A DNA stretch of 64,000 bases from Gammaproteobacteria bacterium HGW-Gammaproteobacteria-1. GTDB taxonomy: Bacteria > Pseudomonadota > Gammaproteobacteria > Thiohalomonadales > Thiohalomonadaceae. The stretch is from contig PGZL01000001.1 of NCBI GenBank assembly GCA_002840095.1, positions 68,718 through 132,717 of the forward strand, in the 5' to 3' direction. The notes below the pieces were generated by a model. The model saw nothing but the letters and a program-made list of their open reading frames with translations, made no database searches and was not told the DNA's origin. The position numbers were made by a program, and so were the translations under genes. Shown here piece after piece: positions 14,660-23,400 of this stretch; position 1 is the first letter of the stretch, and each line of letters begins with the position of its first letter.

Positions 14660-16374
14660 TGGCGGGCCGGACGTATGGTGAGTTGAGGCTGGTCGATAAC
14701 GGCTCGATTTGGGAGATCAACAGGATCGAGCCGCACGTTGCCATCCGCCTCAAGCAACTCTTTCCACGCATCCCCAAGCACTCCACAGTGCCTTATCGGC
14801 TACCGAATGACCTGATCCATGCCGCCGACATCGACTGGTTCACCTCGCGCTACCCGCTGGCGATAACGAAGTCTGACCAGCTCACTCTCGTGGGTGGCCG
14901 GCTCGGGTTCGAGCAGCAGCAGGCCGAAATGGAACGCATCCTCCTGCCGGATTATGCGCCGGCGGACATCCAAGGCCTGCAGCCAGGTCAGGTGGTTCGG
15001 CACTACCAGCACCAGCCGATTGGTGTCCTGCGGCATCGAAAATCGCTACTGCTTGGCGACGAAGGTGGGTTGGGGAAAACCTATACGGCCGCGGCATTTC
15101 TCTGCGCCGAACCGGGGGCGTTGCCGGCGGCGGTGGTGTGTGATCCCCACATGCAAAAGCAGTGGCGCGATAAGGTGGAGGCGTTCACCACTCTGCGGGT
15201 GCATATCATCAAGAAGGCATCACCCTACGATCTGCCTCCGGCCGATGTCTACGTGTTCCGCATCAGCCAGATCGGCGGTTGGGTGGACATCTTCGATACC
15301 GGCTATTTCAAGACGGTTGTGTACGATGAGCCTCAGTCGCTCAGGACAGGGACAACAACTGCCAAGGGCGCTGCTGCCAAGGTGCTGTCATCGAACACCA
15401 CCTTCCGGCTGGGTCTCACGGCGACGCCAATTTACAATTATGGATCGGAGATGTGGAACGTCATGCAGTTCATAGACGACCAGGTTCTCGGGTCGCATGA
15501 GGACTTCCAGCGTGAGTGGATGGATGACAATGGCCGCATTCGAGACCCGAAGGCGTTAGGAACCTATCTGCGCGAGCAGCACGTGATGATCCGTCGCCTG
15601 AAGTCAGATGTCGGCCTGGAGTTGCCAAAGGTGTCGCGGATTGTTGAATACGTCGACTACGACGCAAAGGAGGTCCAATCAATTGAGGATCTCGCGCGCC
15701 GTCTGGCAATCCGAGCCACGACTGGCTCATTTGTTGAGCGCGGCCAAGCGGTTCGTGAGTTGGATATGATGGTGCGCCAGGCAACCGGGGTGTCGAAGGC
15801 CCGAGCCGTGGCCCAGTTCGTTAGGTTGATGGTGGAGGCTGGAGAATCCGTCGTACTCGTGGGTTGGCATCGCGCCGTCTACGACATCTGGTTGAGCGAG
15901 CTGAAGGATTTGCGCCCGGCGATGTATACGGGCAGTGAGAGTGCTACTCAAAAGGGCCGAGAAATCGAGCGGTTCATATCGGGTGATACGGATGTATTGA
16001 TAATGTCTCTGCGGTCTGGAGCGGGTATCGACGGGCTGCAACACCGGTGTTCGGTAGCAGTATTCGGTGAACTGGACTGGTCGCCCGGCATCCATCAACA
16101 AGTCATCTGGCGCCTTGATCGTGAGGGCCAGGAAGACCCCGTCACGGCGTTTTTCCTGGTGGTGGATGAAGGCTCCGATCCGCCAATCATGGATGTCCTC
16201 GGCATTAAAGCCAGCGAGGCAAAGCAGATCGTCGATCCGCACATGGGTGTCCAGCTGGTCGGAGAGGACACAACGAATTTACGTCGGTTGGTCGAGCGGT
16301 ATTTAGCGAAGAAGGACCGGGCTACCAAGGAAACACGACGGATACGGCCTCCAGCGCGGCGGAGCGCCGCCTAG
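14659..16374 (+). CDS. SNF2-like DNA helicase/translocase, 571 aa
   Basis: Starts at ATG 14659, overlapping the nuclease stop. Motif I is DEGGLGKT (K140), motif Ia follows (AVVCDPHMQKQWRDKV), and motif II is YDEPQS (D223, E224) in place of DEAH. LGLTATPIYN is motif III. The C-terminal helicase half has VVLVGWHR, DVLIMSLRSGAGIDGLQ, and a motif-VI-like VIWRLDREGQ, where SNF2 enzymes have Q-x2-GR-x2-R. It would use ATP to move on double-stranded DNA. It ends the eight-gene unit, and its paired nuclease suggests invader DNA processing, but that is inference. Confidence 0.8.
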   Translation: MAGRTYGELRLVDNGSIWEINRIEPHVAIRLKQLFPRIPKHSTVPYRLPNDLIHAADIDWFTSRYPLAITKSDQLTLVGGRLGFEQQQAEMERILLPDYAPADIQGLQPGQVVRHYQHQPIGVLRHRKSLLLGDEGGLGKTYTAAAFLCAEPGALPAAVVCDPHMQKQWRDKVEAFTTLRVHIIKKASPYDLPPADVYVFRISQIGGWVDIFDTGYFKTVVYDEPQSLRTGTTTAKGAAAKVLSSNTTFRLGLTATPIYNYGSEMWNVMQFIDDQVLGSHEDFQREWMDDNGRIRDPKALGTYLREQHVMIRRLKSDVGLELPKVSRIVEYVDYDAKEVQSIEDLARRLAIRATTGSFVERGQAVRELDMMVRQATGVSKARAVAQFVRLMVEAGESVVLVGWHRAVYDIWLSELKDLRPAMYTGSESATQKGREIERFISGDTDVLIMSLRSGAGIDGLQHRCSVAVFGELDWSPGIHQQVIWRLDREGQEDPVTAFFLVVDEGSDPPIMDVLGIKASEAKQIVDPHMGVQLVGEDTTNLRRLVERYLAKKDRATKETRRIRPPARRSAA

Positions 16375-16591
16375 GTAGTCGCGAATGTTGTTGCGACAAG
16401 GCGCGGCCAAGCGTCGAAGAATCCGCTCATTCGTTCTTGATACGATAATTCGTACCATACGAACCACCGTATGCTCCAATCAAATGAAAGACAAGATCCT
16501 TGGGGGGGCGCCCGTAGCCGCTCGGCGATTGACAGCTCAACCATCAACCCGCCCCCCACTTTCCGCTCCAATCCGGCGCGGTGGTAGCGGT
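16375..16591. other. Gap between converging genes
   Basis: 217 bases separate the SNF2 gene from the end of the minus-strand gene at 16592. The region holds a weak hairpin (GTCGC...GCGAC near 16378) and a 6-bp inverted repeat (CATACG at 16456-16461 with CGTATG at 16468-16473). I see no gene and no convincing T-tailed terminator. Confidence 0.4.
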
Positions 16592-17068
16592 TTAGTCCAT
16601 TCCTTTGGTGAAATTTGCCCTCGGGCGTTCCCGCCCGGCGTCCTCCGGGTTCTTGTATTCGTACTCCGTGCCAGGAGTGTGCGGCACACTCGGCTTGAGA
16701 TTCATCACCGTAGTCAATGGCACCTGCGTGTCCATTTCTTCAAGGGCCAGGCTGATACCCGCCAAGTTCAGGTTGAACGAGCCATCCGGATTCTTCAGGT
16801 GTGCGGGCGGCTCAACTACGTGGACCGGGCCGCCGCGGCTATGCCCACCCAGAATCGCCGCCGAGGCATCGGTGTGCGTGGGCTTGTTGTGTGTGCCGTG
16901 CTTAATGGTTTTCTGGCCCTCCACCATCAGCTGTTGGCACTCGCTGGCGGCTGCGGCCGCGGTGTATTCCAGAAAGCCTTCCTTGGAAACCGGTCTCTCG
17001 CGCAACGGCTCAACGGCGAGACCGAGATGAGTCGCCTTGTATCCTTGCGGCAACGGCTTTGCGTTCAT
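16592..17068 (-). CDS. Hypothetical protein, 158 aa
   Basis: Unrecognised. The ATG at 17068 overlaps the stop of the upstream gene (17065) by four bases, so the two are translationally coupled. The protein looks mostly extended or disordered, with many Pro, His and Gly residues (HNKPTHTDASAAILGGHSRG). It has no membrane segment. The sequence EYTAAAAASECQQLMVEGQ is the only clear helix. It could be a small structural or regulatory protein; the sequence gives no specific clue. Confidence 0.55.
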   Translation of the reverse strand: MNAKPLPQGYKATHLGLAVEPLRERPVSKEGFLEYTAAAAASECQQLMVEGQKTIKHGTHNKPTHTDASAAILGGHSRGGPVHVVEPPAHLKNPDGSFNLNLAGISLALEEMDTQVPLTTVMNLKPSVPHTPGTEYEYKNPEDAGRERPRANFTKGMD

Positions 17069-17484
17069 GCGACCTCCTTGACCTTGGAGCGGTCGAGCGT
17101 ATTGCGCACGTGGACCTCGTACATGTCGTTCGCCAGCAGGCGGATGACACCGATCTCAATGGGGGCCTGCAACGCGTTGAAGCGCTGAGCCATTATGTCA
17201 CTCAACGGGATCCGCACCTGAAATGAATAGTTGCGCCCGGGGGCGAAGCCAACCATGGTCAGCTCCTTGCCATACATGGACCAGTGCAACCAATCGGCCG
17301 TCACGAAGTCGTCCAGCGCCTCGGGGAAGCCGACGCGCACCCGGCCATCTTCGGTATCCACAAGGAGGGTTTGGGCGATTTCCTCGCCGAAGGTGAAGAC
17401 CCCGCCTATCGGGGACTGCACCTCGAATGCCACGTACCCCGACTGCATAAGTCCGAGTAGCAGCTCGGTTCGTTTATTCATCAT
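17065..17484 (-). CDS. Hypothetical protein, 139 aa
   Basis: Excellent ribosome binding site (AAGGAGG, five bases before ATG 17484). The protein appears beta-rich: GVFTFGEEIAQTLLVDTEDGRVRVGF, with alternating hydrophobic residues throughout, and a basic C-terminal end. No recognised domain. It is the first gene of a two-gene unit that diverges from the exonuclease gene at 17646, sharing a 161-base intergenic region. Confidence 0.55.
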   Translation of the reverse strand: MMNKRTELLLGLMQSGYVAFEVQSPIGGVFTFGEEIAQTLLVDTEDGRVRVGFPEALDDFVTADWLHWSMYGKELTMVGFAPGRNYSFQVRIPLSDIMAQRFNALQAPIEIGVIRLLANDMYEVHVRNTLDRSKVKEVA

Positions 17485-17645
17485 GGTGTCCTCCTTCTGT
17501 GATGATTTCAGGGCGATTGTCCATGACCCGAGGGCAAGGCGTTAAGGCCCAAATTGCCACTTAACGAGTTACAGCGATCGGCCGCATACTGACCCCGACG
17601 ATGGAAGGTGGATCGCGAAGTTAATACATATTAGGCGATAACGAT

Positions 17646-19067
17646 ATGACCACGCAAACCCACACGATTGCCAAAGTGCGCGCCCTGATAGACGAGACGC
17701 CGCAGCGCCCCTATCTTGACGAGACGGCCATCGAGACCTGGATCAGGGCCGTTATGGCCCTGGAGCCTGGGCGCGCCGTCTGGCATGCCCGCCGGCTGTT
17801 CGGTATCGGCGGTAGCGAAATTGGCGACTTGATTGCTACTGAGCGTGGCGTGTTCTCGCACAGCGACGCGACCGAGATAGGGGCTGGCAAGCTGCTACGG
17901 TACCCCATCCAACCGGGCACAGGCGATACGACGCGCGGGACGGAGTTGGAGCCGGTCGTGGCCGCCAAATTTCTGGAAAAGTATGGGGCAAAGCGTGATA
18001 CCGAGGCGCTGGAACACCTGCGCGCTTTCGGCGCCTGCGCCGATTATCCCTGGCTGGTGGGCAATCCTGACGACCTGGTCGTGATCGATGGACGACGTCT
18101 ACTCCCCGACTACAAGGTGCCGCTGCCGCACAATTTCCTTGAGATCGTCAATGGCGGTGCCCCCTTGTGCTATGCCGCGCAGCTGCACCACTACCGCGCC
18201 CGGTGCGAGCGCGCCGGCGTGAAGATTGACGGCCTCCTCCTCGTGCCATTTTCCCTCAAGGACTGGGAGCCGGTAGCACTTGAGGTTCCGTTCACCCCGG
18301 CGCTGGAGAACGAAATCTTCGTCGTCGGCGACCGCTTCTGGTACGACTATGTATTGCAGGGCAAGGTGCCTGAGCGTCGGCACCAGGACGCCGAGAATGC
18401 CGTACGCGCAATTGCCCCGGGTGAAGTGCCGGAACTACTGCGCGCCCGTATCGAACGGGCCGCCCAACTCAAGGCATTGGCAGACGCCAGCTACACCGCG
18501 TTCGGTACCGAGAAGACAGCGGTCGAACAGATGTTTGGCCTGCAGTTCAAGGGGGCGGCAAACCGCCTGGAATACGCGGGAATGACGATCGCCACCAAGA
18601 CCGAGAATGCCATCAACAAGGTGACGGCCGTTGAGGCCCTGCAACGTCTAGGGGTGGATCTGACCCCGCTCCTCAAAGAGGGGTTTGACCGTTACGACGA
18701 CGCCAAAGTGTTGCAGGCAATCCAGGACATCCGCAACAGCCTCGATCCCAAGACGCTGGCCTCCATCTACAGCGAGGCTCGCAAGGTCGGGCTTAGTGTA
18801 ACGGCGCGCAAAAAGGGTGCCGAAGCCGATTACAGGGCGGCGTGGCGTAACTACGGCGACCGGGTAGTGGACAATTTTATCCACAACAACCAAGCGCGCA
18901 CGCAGACGCAGACAGGCAAGACACACGAGAAACATTCCCCCTTAACAGATCAGCGCGCTGCGACAGACAATAGCGCCAGTACAGACATGCAGAAGACCGA
19001 CCAAGGAGTACGCCATGAGCAGCAACGCATTTCAGGCCCTAAAGGTACGTCAAGACCGCGTCTCTAA
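17646..19067 (+). CDS. YqaJ/lambda-exonuclease-type nuclease, 473 aa
   Basis: ATG 17646 has only a weak ribosome binding site (AGGCGA). The YqaJ/lambda Exo signature is visible: GIGGSEIGDLI near residues 52-62, RGTELEPVVAAKF near 97-109, and LVGNPDDLVV with PDYKVPL (D155, K157), giving the D...(D/E)xK metal site. These enzymes digest one strand of double-stranded DNA ends and feed single-strand annealing recombination. The C-terminal 60 residues are hydrophilic and look disordered. It overlaps the next gene by 53 bases, so the two are likely partners. Plasmid-encoded versions act in recombination or in establishment after transfer. Confidence 0.75.
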   Translation: MTTQTHTIAKVRALIDETPQRPYLDETAIETWIRAVMALEPGRAVWHARRLFGIGGSEIGDLIATERGVFSHSDATEIGAGKLLRYPIQPGTGDTTRGTELEPVVAAKFLEKYGAKRDTEALEHLRAFGACADYPWLVGNPDDLVVIDGRRLLPDYKVPLPHNFLEIVNGGAPLCYAAQLHHYRARCERAGVKIDGLLLVPFSLKDWEPVALEVPFTPALENEIFVVGDRFWYDYVLQGKVPERRHQDAENAVRAIAPGEVPELLRARIERAAQLKALADASYTAFGTEKTAVEQMFGLQFKGAANRLEYAGMTIATKTENAINKVTAVEALQRLGVDLTPLLKEGFDRYDDAKVLQAIQDIRNSLDPKTLASIYSEARKVGLSVTARKKGAEADYRAAWRNYGDRVVDNFIHNNQARTQTQTGKTHEKHSPLTDQRAATDNSASTDMQKTDQGVRHEQQRISGPKGTSRPRL

Positions 19068-20370
19068 TGGGGCCTCCCTGCATACGCTCGTCGTGCAGAT
19101 CACTGGCTACAGCATCGACCAGTGGCCGCACTACGCCATCGGCCACCCGCTGTTGGACAACGGCGAGCCGGACGAGACCCGGACTGTCCGCGTCTTTTTG
19201 CGTGAGGACAAGGACGCCGGCAAGCGCGAATATGCACGCACTGAGATCGCGGATTTCGCCAACCCGCGCCATAAGGCGGCCACCGAGGCCGGAGGCATCA
19301 TCATGTTCGCCTCGGCGGTAGAGACTGATACCGATGGGGAATTCAGCGCCCGCTGGGCCGACTCGGTGTCCCATTACGTCGACGAGGCGGCGTGCCGCGC
19401 TGGTTACGCAACTGTGTTCTTTCGCACCGACGGAGATCGTCCCTATTTCTCGCTGGAATTCTACAAGCCGGAGGCGGCGATATTGGTGGATAGTGTCAGG
19501 GCTATTGAGCAAGCCCTGCCCGACATGCTGCACCCGTCGAGCCCCAGCACCGGCATGGCGGCCCTGATTCGCTTGGTATCCAAGGAAGGCGACACCGTTG
19601 CGGTGCGGGCCGGCAGCGCGTGGCACAAGGACGAGAGTTCTGGCTTTTCCACCGTCGCGCCCGGCCTGGATTCGGCTACCAAGTTCTATGACAAGGAGGA
19701 CTGGAAACTGATTAAGCAGGTATTTGAGTCGGGCGAGGTGGCAATGGCGGAGATTATTCCCGGCATGCGCGTGAACGCCATCGGCGCGACGCTCAAGGGG
19801 CTGCTCAAGAAACCGCAGCGCCTTGAAGCGATGAATACCGTCTACCGCGATGAAGAAGGGCATGCGGTGTTCACCAAGACATGGTTCTCGGCGCGCTTCC
19901 ACGAGTCTGGGGATCCGTTCCTGACGGCGCTCCAGCGCGCTGCGAGCGACTCGCCGCGGTATCGTGCCGCCAATATACCGACGGCGAATTTCGACCCGTC
20001 GCCCGAACATGCTCTGGCTCCGCGCAATGGCGCCGAACAGGGGGTGACGCACACGAACAAAGAGGCAGGTGATAGCCCCGCTCCGCATACGGAATCCCCG
20101 CGCCGGTCGCCGCAGTCGCAGTCGCAGTCGCGGGACCCGGCGGCCAGTGCGCCGGTCGCCGCCGAAGAACCGACGCGGACACGGCCGCCCCGTGCTCCGC
20201 ACCTGAAGCACCCGGTTCATGGTGCCCCGGCCGCGCAGCCCACTCCCGCGCCCCCGCCCCCGAATGCGCTCACCGACGTCGAGCCGCAATTGCCGCCCGG
20301 CATGGATGATGTACTGGAGCTGGGCGATGAGGATATGAAAGCTCTTGAGGCGTTCTCAATGAAATTATAA
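19015..20370 (+). CDS. Unknown partner of the YqaJ-like exonuclease, 451 aa
   Basis: ATG 19015 has AAGGAG six bases upstream and lies inside the exonuclease gene. Residues about 1-330 form a mixed alpha/beta domain that I do not recognise. Residues about 340-425 are Pro/Ser/Ala-rich, with an SQSQSQS stretch and PAPPPP, clearly disordered. The last 25 residues are acidic (DDVLELGDEDMKALEAF), as in single-strand binding proteins, whose acidic tip recruits partners. By position, a single-strand annealing or binding role with the exonuclease is likely, but no RecT, Beta or SSB signature is visible. A strong terminator follows. Confidence 0.6.
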   Translation: MSSNAFQALKVRQDRVSNGASLHTLVVQITGYSIDQWPHYAIGHPLLDNGEPDETRTVRVFLREDKDAGKREYARTEIADFANPRHKAATEAGGIIMFASAVETDTDGEFSARWADSVSHYVDEAACRAGYATVFFRTDGDRPYFSLEFYKPEAAILVDSVRAIEQALPDMLHPSSPSTGMAALIRLVSKEGDTVAVRAGSAWHKDESSGFSTVAPGLDSATKFYDKEDWKLIKQVFESGEVAMAEIIPGMRVNAIGATLKGLLKKPQRLEAMNTVYRDEEGHAVFTKTWFSARFHESGDPFLTALQRAASDSPRYRAANIPTANFDPSPEHALAPRNGAEQGVTHTNKEAGDSPAPHTESPRRSPQSQSQSRDPAASAPVAAEEPTRTRPPRAPHLKHPVHGAPAAQPTPAPPPPNALTDVEPQLPPGMDDVLELGDEDMKALEAFSMKL

Positions 20371-20391
20371 CCATGGTGTCCACGCACCTTT

Positions 20392-20419
20392 AGCCGCGCC
20401 CAAAGCGCGGCTTTTTTTT
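20392..20419 (+). terminator. Rho-independent terminator
   Basis: AGCCGCGC (20392-20399), loop CCAAA, and GCGCGGCT (20405-20412) form an 8-bp GC-rich stem followed by eight T. It ends the exonuclease unit and separates it from the large helicase gene that starts at 20496. Confidence 0.9.
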
Positions 20420-20495
20420 GCGGGAGAATTGGCTGTTAACACCCGCAACGGTGCTAGCGCAAAATAGGCGAAACGCCGCTCAGAGGTATAAAAAC

Positions 20496-23400
20496 ATGCG
20501 CTGGATTGACCTGACCGCCCACAACGTCCGCCTGATCCCGGTCAAGCTCAGTAGCGGCCTATTGGTCCTGATCCTGAGCGGCGAGATATCGCCCGAGAAA
20601 GCAACGGCGGTGGGTTTCAAGCAGAGCCCAAATGGCGTGTGGTACTCCACTGATTATTCCCAGCGGCAAGGTGGGTTGCTTCCCATCAAGTTGAGCGACT
20701 TTACCGGCGAGTTCCCGGGGGCGACATTCCGGGACATGAGTATTGAGGAAGTGACCCGTCCGCCCGCCGCACCAGGCGAAGAAGAGGAAACCGCTGCGCA
20801 CCGGCTGATGCGCGATTTCCGCAAGATCGGCCTCAATGGTGATGGCGAGGAGGTGTTCGAGGATGCGGTTGGGCGGTTCGTGCGCACCCAGGGCGGCATT
20901 GAGCGCATGGACGACACCTGGAAGGTGGCTCCCCGGTTTCTGCGCGCCGGTGAACATGGCGGCATTTACGACCAGGCAGCGGCGCAAACCGCCGCGCACG
21001 GCTACGTCATCGAACTGATTCGCGGTAAACAGGGCGGCGAAAGCAGCCTGCGGGAATTCTATCGAGTGCTGGTCAATGCCGGCGACAAAGAGCTGAGCAA
21101 GCGCGACTTGCGCAATCTCCAGGGCCTGGAGTCGGCCGTCGAAGTGGCGGCGGCCATGGAGATACGCAACCTGGTCGAGGGGCATACCGGGGCCCGCGCA
21201 CAGCTGCTGGAGGAGGTCTCCGCGCTCGACGAGCGCCTGCCTCGTGTCAAAATTGACGACATTGGCGACGTCGAATCGCTTGAGCGCGGCTTTACCCCCC
21301 TGCTCGCCTTTGCCGCCCGCCGCCTGGTGCGCACCGCGGGCCGCCATGTCCTGCTGCCGTACGCCGCCAATGCCATGCTGGCCGGCATTATCACGGACGC
21401 CGAGAGCGTGACCATCCTGGCTCCGGACAACGTCGGGCTCGGCCGGGCGCATTTCAGCCGGGTGACCGAGCGCGAGGGCGTCAACGGGCTGCTGGTGGAT
21501 TTCGAACGCCATAATTACGCCCCCGATTCGGCCGACACCCTGGTCATTGCGGCCCCGGTCAATGGTGCCGGCGGCGCTATCGACGACTACGCCTTGCCAG
21601 ATCCCAGTCACTACCAGTCCGCGCGCGCCCTGACCGCGCTCAAGCAGGACGGCGATGCCCTCCTGATGATTGCGGGTAAAACATCTGATCTCGATGCCGA
21701 TCAAAGCGCGCAGTCCATTGCCCCGTTCCTGGCCTGGGCGAATCACCATTACAAGCTCGGGCACCTTTGGCGCGTGGACGGCTCTTTCTTTGGCCGCCGT
21801 GGCGACTACCGCCCGTCCTTCATGGTGCAGGTTCTGGGGCGTCGTTACACGCCGGGCGACTACCCAGTGCCGGCACTCCGGATATTCCACAGCCGTGATG
21901 AACTCCTGGAGGGCCTGCGCAACGCCGATGAGCTCGGCATCAACCGTGACATGGTGGGCGCGAGCGAGATTTCCCGGCTGTTGGCGGGCTATAACGACCA
22001 GCTGACCGCGGCTGAGGAGGTGGTCATCAACGACTACCAGCGCCCCTATGTGCCTGCGTGCACACTCGGCGAAGCCGAACTGGCGCTGCCGAAAAATCTG
22101 GTGTCCCCTACCCGCATTGCCATGAACCGCCACGTCCGCCGCCACGGCAATACAGAGACGACCGTCGCGGAGGCTCTGGACCTCGATGCAAAGAAGCTGG
22201 AAGGCCTCCTGTCCCCGGAGCAGGTCGACGCCATCGCCCTGGGCCTGGCGAGAATGCTCGAGAATCGCGCCTTTCTAATTGGCGACCAAACCGGTACCGG
22301 GAAAGGACGTATCCAGGCGGCCTTAATGGCCGCCAAGCTGCTCAATGGCGAGCAACCGATCTTCGTCACCAAATCGCCTGACCTATTCTCGGATATTTGG
22401 CGCGATTTCCAGCACATCGGAATGGCGCATCTACCCAAGCCGCTGGTGATCAACGACGAAACCATCTACGACACCAGCAACAACGTAGTGGCTGGGCGCA
22501 GTGACATGGACGTCAGGCGGTTCGTGGTCAATGGCGAGTTACCCGACGGCTATAACATGATTTTCTGCACCTACAACGTGCTGGCCTATGGGGACCGCTA
22601 CGTCAACGAAAAGCAGAGGCCCCACAGACGCCAACAGCCGGAGACCTTCATCCAGCAGCGCGCCCTGGCAATCATCGCGCACGCCGAGGGACGCCCGGTG
22701 TTTGTGGATGAATGTCACCTGGCCACCGGTGAGGCGGCCTTCTACCGTTGCACAAATGCGATGCTGGAGCGAGCCAGTGATGTCGTCTATTCGTCGGCCA
22801 CCTATATGCGCGACCCACGTGGGCTACGCCTGTACAGCCGCATCTTCCCGACCGACGTCTCCGCATCGGAAATCGTGAATATCGCCCGCCGCGGCGGCGC
22901 CCCACTGCAGGAGGTGCTGTCGCAGATGCTGGTAGCCGACGGCGCCATGGTGCGGCGGGAGCACAACTTCGCGGGCACCAAGATCGAGTACCTGATCGAT
23001 ACGGCGCGTGAGGCGTACCATGAGCAAGTGGCGAATGAGCTTGCGGGGTTCATGCAGGCGGTCAACGCCACAAAAGGCGTCGTCGCCTCAGTCGTTGACC
23101 AGCTCTGGCGGCATTACCGTCAATTGGCTTGTGACGTGCTCGGCAAACACGTCACTCATATCAACGACGACATCGCCCGACACTTCCGAGTCGAGGACAT
23201 GGGTTTTACCAATATCGCCCACAATGTCGCCAAGAACCTCGCCCTCGCCCTAAAGCAGGAGTACGCCGCCGAACTCGCAGTGCAAGCGCTGCGCGAAGGC
23301 AAGAAGCCGCTGGTGGTGGTGAACGCCAATGGCAACGCCCTGCATGAAGGAATATTGCCGAAATTGAGCGCCAAGGAGGCGGCTGAGTCGCTGTTTGGCC

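Noticed and set aside
16371-16571. Minus-strand 66-codon open frame between converging genes
   Set aside because: No ribosome binding site, overlaps the SNF2 stop, and composition is not protein-like.
20418-20495. Longer N-terminus for the giant helicase starting at 20418
   Set aside because: It would begin within the terminator T-run and lacks a ribosome binding site; ATG 20496 has AGAGG upstream.
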